NCBI GenBank assembly: GCA_025765615.1
Contig: JAIVFJ010000200.1
Location: forward strand, 1-64,000
DNA from: Zopfochytrium polystomum
Lineage: Eukaryota > Chytridiomycota > Chytridiomycetes > Chytridiales > Chytridiaceae
DNA length: 64,000 bases
Reading direction: 5' to 3'
Below the pieces are notes generated by a model that saw only the letters and a program-made list of their open reading frames with translations, was not told the origin of the DNA and searched no databases. Shown in pieces: positions 10,213 to 21,342 of this stretch. Position numbers and translations under genes: made by a program. Each line of letters begins with the position of its first letter. Within the stretch, counting starts at the first letter, position 1.

Positions 10213-11285
10213 TGGTGGCGTCCACCAAATTTATCCCGACCAGGAGCTCGGAGCTGTGAGCACTGAAGTTCTTTTATGATTTCGATGGTGAAGCCGGGAG
10301 CACTCGAAAGCAACCTGAAGCACGTCCGTTGCCAAAAGTCGAGAAAGAGTAAACGCTTGGCTCATGCTATCAGTTGCCGTTCCTTCCACGATACGCTTCA
10401 ACCGCTCCATTCGCGGTTGCTCACTTCATTGCTACTTTCGATGTTTTGAATGAAAGTACCGATCGCTGTTTTTACTTAGCATCGGCCTGTTGTGCTTATA
10501 CTTTCTGTCAGACTCGTAATCATTCCTTTACGCTGACCATCAAATGAAAGGACTGATGCTGCGGGCTTCATTCGCCCTTTTCTAATTCTTCGCCCTCGCC
10601 GTCGCCGTCGACTCCTGGGGCCATGGCGAGGTTGGCGACGGCGACCCGGGTGTCCTCAGCAAATCGCCATCCTCCTCGGTTATCACTTTGGTGTCAACCT
10701 ATTGTCACGGGCGACTCGACGACAAATGTCGGTAAGAATGCGGGCATTTGAACGTCCTTTGCTCCAATAAAAACATCCTGTCCGTTTCTCTTTGAAGAAG
10801 AAAAAAGGGGTTCGATTGGACGCGGATCCGGAAGAATTCTCCCGGGAAAGCATTAGGCATCCGACTGGGCAAGTGCCCCCCACCCAGCGGTCAGCTGAAC
10901 TCACCGCACAGTTTGTCTTTTGTTTTTTGGCGCGCATTGTGAACCTCATTGGCATTTCGCATCTCTGAACTGTTTCTTACCAGACACGCAACTATTGAAA
11001 TGTGTTTTCACCTTGGCTGCCAGTGGTGAGAAGGAAGGTTGAGACCAGAAGGAGTGGGGAGGGGAACGCAAAAAAGTGCACCGCGTTCCCTGAAGTCCCC
11101 TGCGTAATACTTCCGTGGGCTGTTCAAATTGCCTGATACCGACTTCCCAACACCACTACCTCAACGATCATTTCCCAAACGAAGTGCCTCCTGTTGTTTG
11201 AACCAACCCCTTTGTTTGTCTCCACCAAACAGGAAGAGAACACCAAAAATTGCGGAAGTGGAAGAATTCGGAGAAGAGATGTGAG
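10213..11285. other. Intergenic, nothing recognised beyond a short repeat
   Basis: No gene is supported. A motif GGACGCGGATC-GGAAGAATTC near 10818-10843 recurs near 11594-11619 (one base differs in the gap), which may be a remnant of a dispersed repeat. Confidence 0.5.
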
Positions 11286-11412
11286 GGAGCCACGACGGTG
11301 CGTGGCGGGGTCGCGAAGGTCGGAATCCGCAGGAGCAGGTGGAGAAGTCGAGGCTGCGTCGAGCGACGCAATGAACAAGGAAAAATTCCTCCTATTGGTG
11401 GTTTTGTGACTT
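11286..11412 (+). repeat. Dispersed repeat, inverted partner at 18475-18615
   Basis: This stretch is the diverged reverse complement of 18475-18615. Read on the minus strand, both encode LDAASTSPPAPADS followed by LRDPA, so they may derive from a once-coding or mobile sequence. The copies are about 7 kb apart and in opposite orientation. Confidence 0.65.
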
Positions 11413-11800
11413 GCAGGAAAAACAAACGAAAAATTCCGTCACAAGAGAGCCCTCGATTTTGAATATTGAGACGCCACGACAGACACAGCAGACTTTTTGC
11501 GAGTGAAAATCGAATTTTTTCGTTTGTCTCCAGACAAGTGACAAACCCGGAAGAAACCAAAGAAAAAAAGAAAAAGAGAAGAGAGTTACTATCGGACGCG
11601 GATCAGGAAGAATTCCAAACGGAAGGAACGCGCTTGACCGACAAGTGAGTGACAAGTGGATGCCAACGACGAACAAGTTGTTGAGACGCTGCTGCGTCTG
11701 ATCTGACAGACTGACTGACTGACTGACACGCTGGCCGACCCGCGGAAACCGCCAAATTGGAAAACACCACAAAAGAGTGCTGCAGACGGTACCGGCACGT
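11413..11800. other. Spacer, nothing recognised
   Basis: A short GACT repeat (11705-11726) and purine-rich DNA. No coding sequence identified. Confidence 0.5.
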
Positions 11801-11808
11801 ATAAATAG
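11801..11808 (+). promoter_or_regulatory. TATA box
   Basis: TATAAATA lies 153 nt before the ATG at 11954. Between them a possible 5'-UTR intron (GTAAGG at about 11863 to CCCCAG at 11951) would place that ATG directly behind the splice junction. Confidence 0.6.
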
Positions 11809-11953
11809 GTGATGCAACGCAACCCACTGTCCTCATCCCCGCAGCTGACTCGTTGAAACGTGTAAGGACGACCTCTGCCCTCCGCCCCCACACCAAATTC
11901 ACAAACCCTGACGCACCCTCGCCCCGCCGATCTCGCTCCTATTCTCCCCAGGC

Positions 11954-12446
11954 ATGCCAGAAATCCGAAGGGAATCCCGTCTCTGCCGTGAGTGCCGGAT
12001 CATCGTCGACCAGGCCGCCCTTCCACAATACCTCGACGAGGTCTCTGGCGACTTCCACGCCTTCTACCGCCGCTTTGTCGACTTTTACAACCAAAACTTG
12101 CCGCTCTTTCAACCGATCGAGTGCTCCACTGCCGATGCGATCGAATTCACCTTCTTTTGCGAGCACCTTGTTCGTGCTGCTCCTCGCGGTGGCCGTCATG
12201 ACAAGCCAAGAGTCCGCCACCGCTAGTGCAAGACAATCAGCGTACGAAAGGACGCCTGTTTGGTCGTGCGAAAACCATCTCTGCACTGCCTGCGCTGGTG
12301 GGTCCTGCGACCGCGCGAATCCAGCATGGAATATGAGGTGTTTGGCCGGCTTGGAGGACAGATACCCCATACCCCACGATGTTTGCCGCGCAGCCAACTG
12401 CCGGTGCCGAGAGGTGCGCAGACGAATAGTGAGGGGGGAGAGGTAG
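11954..12446 (+). CDS. Small cysteine-rich secreted protein candidate (two overlapping frames)
   Basis: Two frames overlap. The first ATG downstream of the TATA box (11954) gives 90 codons ending near 12226. It is protein-like but unrecognised (RRESRLCRECRIIVDQAALP). A second ATG at 12135 in another frame gives 103 residues. It starts with a convincing signal peptide (core STLFVLLLAVAVM) and carries eight cysteines between WSCENHLCTAC and ANCRCREV, with the spacing of a disulfide-rich secreted protein, and ends at 12446. Either the second frame is the gene, or one transcript joins both through an unrecognised intron or a frame error. No family was recognised. A secreted role is inferred from the leader and even cysteine count. 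Confidence 0.45.
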
Positions 12447-13071
12447 CTGGTCGTGGGATGGGGTCGGGGGGAGTGCGTTTTTTTTGGCGTCCACAAAAGG
12501 TCGAAGACAAAAAATTATTTAGGCGGCAAATCAGACGACAAATCCTTTGTCTCTGGTGAACAGATGAATTCTGTTTCACCACAATTTCAGGCCCCATAAA
12601 AGGACCTTTCTCTTGTCAATGAAAAGCAGTTTCCACGTCACTACCTCTCCGTTTCCGTCGGATCTTCTATCCTCAAAATTTTCCATCGGCGATCGGCCGC
12701 CCGGCCGCACACACGACGTAGGCGGCGGTGCCGACAGGCCGCAGTCGCTGCGGCGTCGTCGATGACGATCTCGGTCCCCCCGCCTTGACCCTCCCCGGCT
12801 GCGAACTTGCCCAACGGCGATGCGCTCTCCGAAAAAAAATGTAACACACGGGGCCTGCCCCCCATTCGCAACGACAACAACCAACTGGAAGCCCATCTCT
12901 CACCCGTTGGCTGGCTGTGGCGGCGGTCGTTTTTTTTTTTAATCCAACATCAGCCACCACCGCAAACGTCGCGTCTTTTGTTTTTCCAAAGAGGGTATTC
13001 GTCGAAACTAAAACGTTTCGGTCGTGGATATCATTGTGGATGTAACGCGTTTTCTCTTGCTGCTTCTCGAT
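12447..13071. other. Intergenic, nothing recognised
   Basis: GC-rich minus-strand frames (12576-12960) lack coding character. No RNA gene or repeat is supported. Confidence 0.5.
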
Positions 13072-13345
13072 CTACTTGATGATCTTCTTGTCCTGCTCGG
13101 TTTTGGCCCGAACTAGCTCGGTTTTGTCTATTTGCGACTGGAGGTTGTCGTGGAGGTCTTGGTTGTCGACTCTTTTCTGGACCATCGAGTTTCTGTCGTT
13201 GGCGATCAGTTGGCCGACTGCAGGTTAAGGATGCAGTGATCAACCCAGCAGATCAGCCATGATTCGAACGATACGCACAATAGGAAAGTTACCTTTCTTC
13301 GTTGCATCAACTTCGTTCGGCGAGAACTTTGTGGTACCTTCGGAA
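13072..13345 (-). CDS. Orphan 3' exons of a coiled-coil protein (partial)
   Basis: On the minus strand two exons join in phase. One ends in KFSPNEVDATKK before a GTAACT donor (about 13293). The next starts after an AG near 13220 with VGQLIANDRNSMVQKRVD, continues with heptad-like Leu/Ile spacing and many Gln/Asp/Lys, and stops at TAG 13074-13072. The last exon predicts a coiled coil. No upstream exons or start could be found, so this is the tail of a gene or a fragment. Product unknown. Confidence 0.3.
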
Positions 13346-13735
13346 AAAATTGTCCACGATGCGGCCTAAACAACTGCCAGCCAGAGAGCCTTGAGTTTGT
13401 GTTCGTCTTTTCAGAGATTACAAGCTGCGTTGGAAACTCCAGTCGTCATCGGATTGAACCGCCCTGTTGCTGTGACCACTAAGTGGTTGACGGGTAAGGG
13501 GCGTCATGAGTGTGTCGACAAGGAAGGACTTGCACCCAGTAAGAAAGCCAAGCCAACAGCGGAGAAGAGAAAGAGAAGAAGGCGGCGGTAAGTCCCCTGT
13601 GAGGCCACCTCTTGCAGTCCCAGACCGCGCGCGTTTGAACGTGTGTCAAAAAATTTCGCGTTTTTTCTTATTTCCAGTCGGGAGATCCAATAAAGCATTC
13701 AACAAAACAAAATTTTTAAAAAAAAGGGACAATTT

Positions 13736-15451
13736 TTACACGCCCTTTGACATCGACATCGACCTCTGGGCGGTGCTCGTCGTACCGCTGGCGGTCTTGG
13801 TCTTGGTGGTGCCGTTAAAGTGGTCAATGATGTCGCGGACCATGCCAGAGTCCGAGAGGAGCATGGCGATCATGAGGTTGAGGGCTGCGTGGGACCCGAA
13901 CCTTTTTTGTTCATGGGGGGGAGAATGGGGAGGGGCGGGAGGAAGTAAGAATAGGAAGAAGGGAGAGCGTGATCGAGTGAGTGGGGCGTGTGGTAAAATT
14001 TATTGGAGTGGGGCAGAAGAAATGAAGGAAACGAAGCTTACGGCGCTGAGGATTTTAAGGCGCGGGATAGCGGCAAATGTACAAACGACGTTAGTACCGT
14101 TTGTTCCACTGTATCGGATCAAAACTTACCGTATTGGGCCCAAGGGACGAATGTGGCTGGAAGTATGAAATATTTGGGGTCAAAAACAGAATCGTTAGAG
14201 GGTACATCGCAACCATTTCACGACGGCACATACTCGCGAGAAGGTTGTACGACAGGCAGAGCGCAGAGTAAACGATGCAACGAATGAGAATTTTTGCTAC
14301 AATCAAGAAGGAGACTGTGGTCTTGTACACTTCAGACATGCTTCTGATGATCGTGATCTGAGACAGGAGAAAGAACACAACCATAACGATGAGGTTGTAG
14401 AATAAAGTAAGGTAGCTTGTGATCGTGAAGCCGGGGATCTGGTATTGATTATGTGTCTCCTACCCGATGCAAAAATAGTCAGAAAAGTCGAACCGTCCCG
14501 CCACCGCGCACAGTACCAGCCAATTCTTGCGATAATACTGCAGACCTACGATGTGGGAAAAGTGTGAGATGATAGCACGTAGTTCATGCAAGAGGCTTAG
14601 TACCCGTCCTTTTGAAGAAACATAGTAGCTTTAGTAAGAGTAAACTTGAAGACCTTCAGAGAAGCTTACGAACAGATTTATAACGGCGCCGCATAAGAAC
14701 ACGATCACTGGGATAATATGACGAATGATGGAGCGTGGGCAGGCGATAAGTAGGCTCCGAATAGATGCGTGGTACAAGAAAACCGGAAACTGTGAAGGGC
14801 AGCGTCAGCTTTGTCCACAAACACGAGTTGAAAATGCCACTTCAGGTTTCCTACCACCAAGCAGCTGATGTCTGCACAGTTTCAACAGCAGAAAAACGAG
14901 GGGGAAAAAATCCATCAGTTTTGAAGGTAGTAGGAAGAGGAGAAAAATAATTGGTATACTGACGGCCGGTCGACCAAGTGCCTTCGTTGAACGCTTCAAA
15001 GTCAAAATCTTTCGACAGCCGAAGAAACCTGAAGCCTCCCACGAAGCCGCTCTCTATCTGGATGGCGATTCCGATCACCATCGACCAAAACAAAAAGTTG
15101 TTGTTGATCTTTGCGATGGAGTCCCAGAATACCACTGCCTTTTTGAAAAATAAGTGATTTCAGAGCAGGCAACGGATCGGTGCGGCAAGAGGAAAAATCA
15201 GTTTTAAGGGAGGGAGCAGTGTGGAAACCCTCAGCGTCCCTTCGCGGTTGTTTTTTCCGTACGAGCAATGGGCGAGGAGAAGGCAGAGAAAAGGGAATAG
15301 ACGCATAGGGCTGGTTTGATGGCAGGGTAGTAGGTGGCTCGCCCCCCTGTTTTTCTACTTCTCTTGGTCTCTCTCTCACCAGCACGACGGTCGAGGACGC
15401 CGAAATCATTATGGAAGCCGCCAACGAGATGATATGGCTGGAAGGGTCCAT
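13736..15451 (-). CDS. Seven-TM receptor-like protein A (nine exons)
   Basis: Minus-strand exons: 15451-15380, 15138-14964, 14871-14855, 14789-14670, 14537-14517, 14438-14234, 14156-14130, 14045-14042 and 13901-13736. All junctions are GT-AG and in phase, giving 268 residues. Hydrophobic stretches fit seven membrane spans: IISLAASIMISASSTVVL, FLFWSMVIGIAIQ, FPVFLYHASI, IIPVIVFLCGAVINLF, YLTLFYNLIVMVVFFLL, FLIVAKILIRCIVYSALCL and HAALNLMIAMLL. A Ser/Thr/Lys-rich tail follows. Aligned by eye, exon positions and residues such as H-x-S-x-R-S-L-L match gene B at 62263-63834. The 4-nt exon 8 is unusual; its partner exists in gene B. A GPCR-like sensory role is an inference from topology. The third and fifth exons (17 and 21 nt) rest mainly on phase and on the paralog. 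Confidence 0.65.
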
Positions 15452-16679
15452 AACTATTCGCGTTGCTCTTTTGCAGGAAGGTTTTTTTCCTTACGCGCCT
15501 CTTTAAAGGCTTCGTGGCGCCGTACTGCACGGCTGTGTAGGTTCCAATGTCCGTATGTCGGCTCCAGTTTTTTTACAGGGGAAAAGGTGAAAAAGTAGCA
15601 TCTGGCCTGTCAAAGTTTCTGTCGTTTCCACCTTTTCTTCCTCTTGATCGACGCAGACTGCCGAAGAAATTTTGGTGGGTCCCGGTCGGAAGCGCGTGAA
15701 ACCGCCCGCGGTTGAAAAAAAAAAAAATTTTTTTTTCTTCCACCCTTATTTCTCTTATTTTGTTGATTCTTTTTTTTTTTTTTTTTGGAGGACCTTTGGG
15801 ACAACCGACAGCAACGCGTCAAGGAAAATTTTTTTTTTTTGTACTTCCACTTTCATGTTATCCAAAGGCCAACACGCGAGCAAAAAGTTGTGAGCAACTT
15901 TCAACCAACCGCGAAAACCCCAACTAACAATGAATGCGCACCTCGTAGCCTGTGGCCAATACAATTTGAACGCGAGACGGTGGAACTGGGGTGCGAGGGT
16001 TATGATCCTCGTCGGGATGTGGGTTCATTTTGGAGGCACGGGGGATTTCACACGTGAAAGACCTTCATCAGGTGCGTTTGAAGGGAAAAAGCATTGTTGA
16101 TGAATGTATCATCTTTCTTCGTCCAGCAATGAATGTGGCAATCGAAAGAGAAGGGAAAAGTAAAGGGGTGCGCTCGCTCTGCAGCTAATACAAGCTGCTC
16201 CATAAAAAGTAAGAATAAAAAAAAGGACTTAAAAACATCCGTGGAGACGCGACAACGCGAGCGAAGAAGAGGCTGCGGCAAGGGCCTCCAGGTTAATACA
16301 GAGTTGATGAGGTGTGGGCAAAGCAAATTCAGTTGACAGCGGTAAAGCGATGTGAAAAAAGGCGGTGGAGTGGGATGGGGCTGGCGCGGACTGTCGCCTG
16401 TACAGTCACGCTGGGACGAAAACAACAAAGGCAGTGTGGGGCGGCGGCCCGCCATCGAGGAATAAACACGCGATTGAGCTTCCAAAACGTTGACGAAGAT
16501 CGACAAAGCGCGATACGGAAAAAATCGAAAAGAAGGTTGAGCTACTGCGCGAGGGTATTGAATTGTTCTTTTTGGTTCAGGAGGCAGTGGCGACTTGCTG
16601 CCTGATGAGGAGAAGGGAGTATCAGAAAACGCGATTACTATCTCGACGATAGAAAAAACAGGTTCGTTCCCGGCTGTCG
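15452..16679. other. Intergenic with poly-T/poly-A tracts
   Basis: Upstream of 7TM gene A and downstream of the second SUR7-like gene. It contains A and T homopolymers around 15716-15738, 15768-15786 and 15829-15840. An open minus frame at 16048-16686 overlaps the neighbouring stop codon and is taken as 3' UTR. Confidence 0.5.
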
Positions 16680-18148
16680 TCACCACAGCGACGACCTCCG
16701 CCCCGACGCGTCCCTCGCCGCCGCCATCTCCCGGCCATCAAAACAGCGCTCTTCACCCTCCGCGTCTCCGTCGTCGCTCCACCCGTCTCCAAACGCTCCG
16801 TCGCCCACTACCTCCTCGTCCTCCTCGACGACGACGCGAGGGTCCCAGCTCGCCGGGCGGGCGGTCCACGCGGCCGCATCGGAGCCGGTGGAGGCGGAGG
16901 AGGCGATGGATGGGCGGGCGCGGGGGACGGGAGCAGGGAGGGACGCTGTGAGGAAGAGGGAGCGCGGAGAGCGGGAGGCGGAGGATGACGGAGTTGATGG
17001 GCGGGTATGGAACGGGAGCGCGAGGGAGAGGGAGAATGGCGGGGTGAACGGGGCGGAAGGGTCGCCTTCGACGACGATTAGGAGGGGTGGCGGCCGCTGC
17101 ACCGACGCGAGATTGTGTTGATGCGGGAGCGGCTTGGACGGGGACGAGCCGCAGTCGTCGGCGCTGGCGAGTGTCTGGGTTCTGTGGCCGGCGGGGCTGG
17201 GGGAGGCGACGCCGGCGACAAAGGCGAGGAGGGAGGCGGCAACGGCGGCCAGGGAGGTCGCCGTGGCGAGTGCGGCGAGGAGCCACGGTGTGACCGAGGC
17301 GGTGACGGCAGAGCGCGCGTAGACAGTGTTGACCTGATCGCGCATTACGGTTGCAAAGCGCGCGGTGAATGCGACGGCCAGCGCCAGGAGGACGGCGGTC
17401 GTGGCTGCGAGAGCTGCCGTGCACGCGATGGGGACGAAAGTAACGCGCCTTTTGGTGTGCGTGGAGGACACGACTAGGAAGGTGACCAGTGTCGTCAGGA
17501 GTGCGAGAGGGAGGGCGACCAGGAGGGGAAAGAACGCAAGAGGATTTGTTGGTTGCGGGAGGGCGTTTGCGATAACTGAAGGTGTGATATTATCCGCCAT
17601 GGAGGAGTTGAACTGGGGCGATGGTGGGTTTATGGTGTAATCCGACGAAAGGATCTCTCGGGCAGAAAACGCGTGGCAGAGAAGGCCATCTTCCTCGTGC
17701 TCGCCCGATCGAACGCAACGACCCTTATATTTTGTCGTTTTGTTTAGTCGACATAGGATTGAACACAAGCGAAACCCATACCCAGAGAGTGAGCAAAGCG
17801 TAACCACCCGTATCGCCTCGATCTGCATCGATTTGAAGGAATGACATCGTGCTGACCGCTGGCAGGCACGAGTTCCCACTGAGAAAGGCTACAACTAGTA
17901 GGGAAGTGTGCGGAGAAGAACTCGCTCTGATTAGCGCCGATAGCACGAGAAAGAGCAGATTAAGGCGGACGGGATGCAAAGACTGAGTGCGGGGGCAAAG
18001 CAGCCAGCGCGTACGTACGGGAAGCGGCGGACGACGCGGCGAGGAGCACGCCGGCCGCGGCCACGAGGACGCGAAGAAGGACGGCGGCGGCAGCGGTGGA
18101 GGCGGCCGGGTCAGGAGGTGGCGGCGGCGAGCGATCTGAATGTGCCAT
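16680..18148 (-). CDS. SUR7/PalI-like four-TM membrane protein, paralog 2
   Basis: Minus-strand exons 18148-18019, 17888-17782 and 17723-16680 join in phase into 426 residues without any correction. Exon 1 encodes an Ala/Leu-rich first membrane span. Exon 2 begins after a GTTGTAG acceptor with FLSG, as in paralog 1 (FFSG), and ends LLTLW before the donor (paralog 1: FLTLW). Exon 3 has G-x-C-V, a second Cys, then REILSSDYTINPPSP, three more hydrophobic spans (LAFFPLLVALPLALL, ACTAALAATTAVLLALAVAF, LLAALATATSLAAVAASLL) and an acidic, Ser/Pro-rich cytosolic tail. The loop signature and split positions make it a clear paralog of 445-2039. A plasma-membrane organising or cell-wall-signalling role follows from the family. 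Start chosen at the first ATG, preceded by a GA tract on this strand. Confidence 0.75.
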
Positions 18149-18164
18149 GCACGCACAGTTTTCT

Positions 18165-18166
<2 letters not shown>

Positions 18167-18211
<45 letters not shown>

Positions 18212-18318
18212 TCTGCCTTTCTCTCTCTCTCACACACACACACACTCTCTCTCTCTCTCTCTCTCGCACTCACTCGCTCTCTCTGTCTCTCCCTCTGTCT
18301 CTCTCTCCCTCTCTCTCG
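18167..18318. repeat. Compound CT/CA microsatellite
   Basis: About 150 nt of (CT)n interrupted by a short (CA)n block at about 18231-18244. It starts 19 nt upstream of the start codon of the second SUR7-like gene, so on the gene strand it is a GA tract in the 5' UTR or core promoter. Confidence 0.85.
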
Positions 18319-18474
18319 CATGGACGACGTGTGAGGGTGGAGGCATCCCATCATCCATGCATGCGCAACCCCGCCCACACACACACAAAGAAGACAGACA
18401 CACGACAGACAGACGCCCCCTGCAGCCACAATTCATTTCCAGGCAGACACACACAGCCAATAATGTGACGGAAT

Positions 18475-18615
18475 TTCCTTTGACAAACCACCACCACCAA
18501 CAAGAAGAACTTGCCGCGTTCGTTGCGTCGCTCGACGCAGCCTCGACTTCTCCACCCGCTCCCGCAGATTCCCACCTTCGCGACCCCGCTGCGCACCATC
18601 GTGGCTCCCTCGCAG
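18475..18615 (-). repeat. Dispersed repeat, inverted partner of 11286-11412
   Basis: Diverged reverse-complement copy of the segment at 11286-11412. The plus strand here encodes SLDAASTSPPAPADS then HLRDPAAHHRGSLA. No terminal repeats or enzyme frame were seen at either copy. Confidence 0.65.
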
Positions 18616-19447
18616 CCAAGAAGCAACAGAAAACCAGAATCCATCCCAGTATGTATGTATTAATACACAGTATGCACTGCACATAGGGGAGATGGGGGGG
18701 ATTTGCGTTTATGATTGAAAAGGACGATTTGCGGCGACGATAGCACATGACCACCACCATGTTCTCGGACGGTGTAGTCGGAAAGAAAGCGGCCGACAGC
18801 GTGGGCGAGGCGGGAGCCGCCGCTGGTGCCGGCCACGACAAACTGCTGGAGAACGTGAATCAAGCGCGGTGCCGGGTGAAAAGAACTCAGTGCAAATGCA
18901 GCTGTACAGAGCGACGATGAGTCAGTTAAAATGGTGTCATCAGTCCACCAGGTGCCGTGAGAGACCTTGCGACAGAAGTTAAAGGAGCTGGAGGAAAGCG
19001 GTGGAGATTCAACAACCATCAAATTCCAACGGGCTGGTGCGCCAACAAGCCTTGCAACTGAAGGGAGTAACGCCTTGTAAAGGAGTTGACACCGCTTGCC
19101 ACTCAGTACCGTGACTGGGCTGGATCGCGATCGATTCTGCCTATTTTTTGTTCCGTGCCTGCACAGAAGCTTTGGGCTTCGACAGCCCCTGCAACTGCAT
19201 TTGCAGAGATAATTGCTGCTAACAAATAGGGAGGCTGTGCACGGAGTCACTGACCTTGTGACTACTACCCACGTCGACCCTCCTGTGCGTTTGCAATTCA
19301 AACCTGCAATGCCCTCCATCTGTGCACTTTGAACTTCGTTGTGAAAAAGAAGGCAAAAAAATCGACGAAAGGAACAACGGCAGCGGGTTCAAAAGGAGGT
19401 GCAAGCGGAGGCCAAATGCTCGCTGTGCTACGACATTGACAGGTTGA
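18616..19447. other. Intergenic, no supported gene
   Basis: A long minus frame (18660-19319) is cysteine- and serine-rich but shows no domain, start context or paralog. A short TA tract at about 19448-19460 may serve as a TATA element for the small gene at 19537. Confidence 0.45.
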
Positions 19448-19536
19448 AAATATATATATAACAAACCATCAAAAGAGAAATTCTCTCACTCAGCAGCTGC
19501 CAGTTTCCCACCACTTCAGCAAAACCTATCGCACAC

Positions 19537-19755
19537 ATGAAGTTCTTCTCGTTCCTCGAGGTACTCTTCTTCCTGGTCGCGTCGGGTCCGGCCACTACCT
19601 CCTCATTACCATGTCAATCCAACAGTCAAGAACCTTGGGATTTCGGTCCTCAGCCCGCAGGCGGCTTGGGTTGCGGAAACAAGTTGTCTTGCCGAAATCG
19701 GTCCGCGAAAAGGTCCAGAAGTTCGACAATGTTATTTATGGGACGAACTAGCTAA
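19537..19755 (+). CDS. Small secreted protein candidate
   Basis: ATG 19537 opens 72 codons. The N-terminus (FFSFLEVLFFLVASG) is a plausible signal peptide, followed by a short mature part with three cysteines and a basic end. A TATATATATA stretch lies about 80 nt upstream. It may be only a first exon; no further exon could be identified. Family unknown. The next small secreted gene starts 230 nt downstream with a similar layout. Confidence 0.4.
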   Translation: MKFFSFLEVLFFLVASGPATTSSLPCQSNSQEPWDFGPQPAGGLGCGNKLSCRNRSAKRSRSSTMLFMGRTS

Positions 19756-19894
19756 ACCGGTTAACTTTGCGCTGTGCCGGTGCGGATCTCGCACTCAGGC
19801 TTGTCCACGCAAGACGGGCTGAGCTTGCGGTGCGGCGAAACGGGCGGACCCGCTGCGCCCGGTGTATCGTGGCGCGAGCCACTTTCTTTTGTCG

Positions 19895-19902
19895 TATAAA
19901 AA
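19895..19902 (+). promoter_or_regulatory. TATA box
   Basis: TATAAAAA lies 84 nt before the ATG at 19986, a normal spacing for a fungal core promoter. Confidence 0.6.
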
Positions 19903-19985
19903 CGCCTCGCCCACGCCCACGTCTAATTGTCACCGTTACAAATCTTGACGAAGTCATCATCCCGAGCAAAAAAAAAAAATTTCCC

Positions 19986-20542
19986 ATGAAGCTTAAGCTC
20001 ATCTCGCTCTACGCCGTAATCCTCCACCTGGCCGGGACCTCTACCGCCTCGCCCGCTCCGATGGGTGCAGGCCTCGTCCGTCGTGGTAAGCAATGGCACT
20101 AAACATTTTTGAACCACTTCTTTCCGCACAACTTGCGGGCTAATTGCTTCTTCTACCTCCCCTCCAACCATCTTCTTCCAAGATCCAAAAGTCAGCGTTG
20201 ACATGAAAGGCAGAATTGTCGGCGGAATGGCATTCGGTAGAACAGTCGGGCCAGGCCGACGTAAGTTTTCAATGCACCCTCCAAAATACCCAAGCCCCAT
20301 ACGAAGAGAGAAGCGCGCCTTGTTCAAGTTACCACCCCGCAGATTCAAAGATTAACGGCAAAATCAACGGAGGAGTGGTCACCGCCGTCGCACCAGAGAA
20401 ACTAAAGCGTAGGTCTTATTTTGAAGCTCCCGCCCACTACAGCCTCGTACGGACCGCCTTGCCGCCCACCCCCCCCCCCTCCCCCCTTCCCGGGTCTTCA
20501 GCATCCCTTCAACTACCCCTCCCAAGTGGACACCATCGCTGA
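19986..20542 (+). CDS. Small secreted basic protein (three exons)
   Basis: Exons 19986-20085, 20183-20260 and 20343-20542 join in phase into 125 residues. The first exon is a signal peptide (LKLISLYAVILHLAGTSTA) followed by a dibasic RR. The mature protein is rich in Gly, Lys and Arg, with two echoing motifs, KGRIVGGMA and NGKINGGVV, and a Pro/Ser-rich end. No cysteines. Both introns have canonical GTAAG donors. No family was recognised. The RR after the leader could be a processing site. The last exon might be cut short by an unrecognised intron near 20408 (AG/GTCT). Confidence 0.55.
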
Positions 20543-21342
20543 TCATTTGTCCATCCACGTATTCCCTTCTCTCAAACCCAAACCGCCAGACCACGGTCAC
20601 CACCCCAAGGAGACCTTCAAGCCTGCGATATCGAACACCCGCAAAAGGATCCTGTAGTCTTTCTTTCGCTTTCTTTCCTTCTTCTTTAACTAGTTTTTTT
20701 TTTCTTTCAAAATCGGCGAGGCACGCATCGGACTCATTAAAAAGCTTTAGATTGTTACGTTGTTTTTTTTGGGGGGGGGAGGGGTGGGGCGGTGGGAAGG
20801 GCCGGTGGAGACCTTCTCTCCCTCTTTGGTAGGAAATTAAGCAAGCATCAATGGTTTGAGAAAAGAATGTGACTTTCGTTCGGGACGACGAACTGCGTTC
20901 CCTCGCGAGCGCTTTTCGACCAGCATTCGCAGGCCTCTTGTGTCTCTTGTGTGGGAGTCGAAAAGCAGTTTGTTTACGTACAGGGCCGTGACAATGAAGG
21001 GCTGACATCAGAGTGTTTTGGAGGTGCTAATTGAAAACAGCCACCGGACTTTGGGAGCACTGGCGCAGAAAGGTGGAACTTCTCCAGCGTCAAGGCCCTG
21101 GTGAGTCGGACTGCCCACAATCAGAGTAATCCCTTTTCCCAATTTTTACCATTGTTTGATGAAAATACATCCCATCGTGGACAGCAATCGCCGCAAGACA
21201 TTGCCCAAAAAGGGGGGCAATAAAAGGATGGAACCAAAAAGGATGATTTGAAGAACTGAGTAAAGGTTGCGCCGCCAAAGCCGAATAATCCCGTGCTTGC
21301 GTTTTGAAAGCATCAATCTCCCATGAGCATATCATGATGAAA
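20543..21342. other. Intergenic, nothing recognised
   Basis: Spacer between the small secreted gene and the convergent monooxygenase gene. G and T homopolymers lie at about 20694-20785. No supported feature. Confidence 0.5.

Noticed and set aside
16048..16686. 212-codon minus frame
   Set aside because: Overlaps the stop of the second SUR7-like gene and has no recognisable motif; read as 3' UTR and spacer.
18660..19319. 219-codon minus frame rich in Cys and Ser
   Set aside because: No leader, domain or paralog; composition fits random open sequence.
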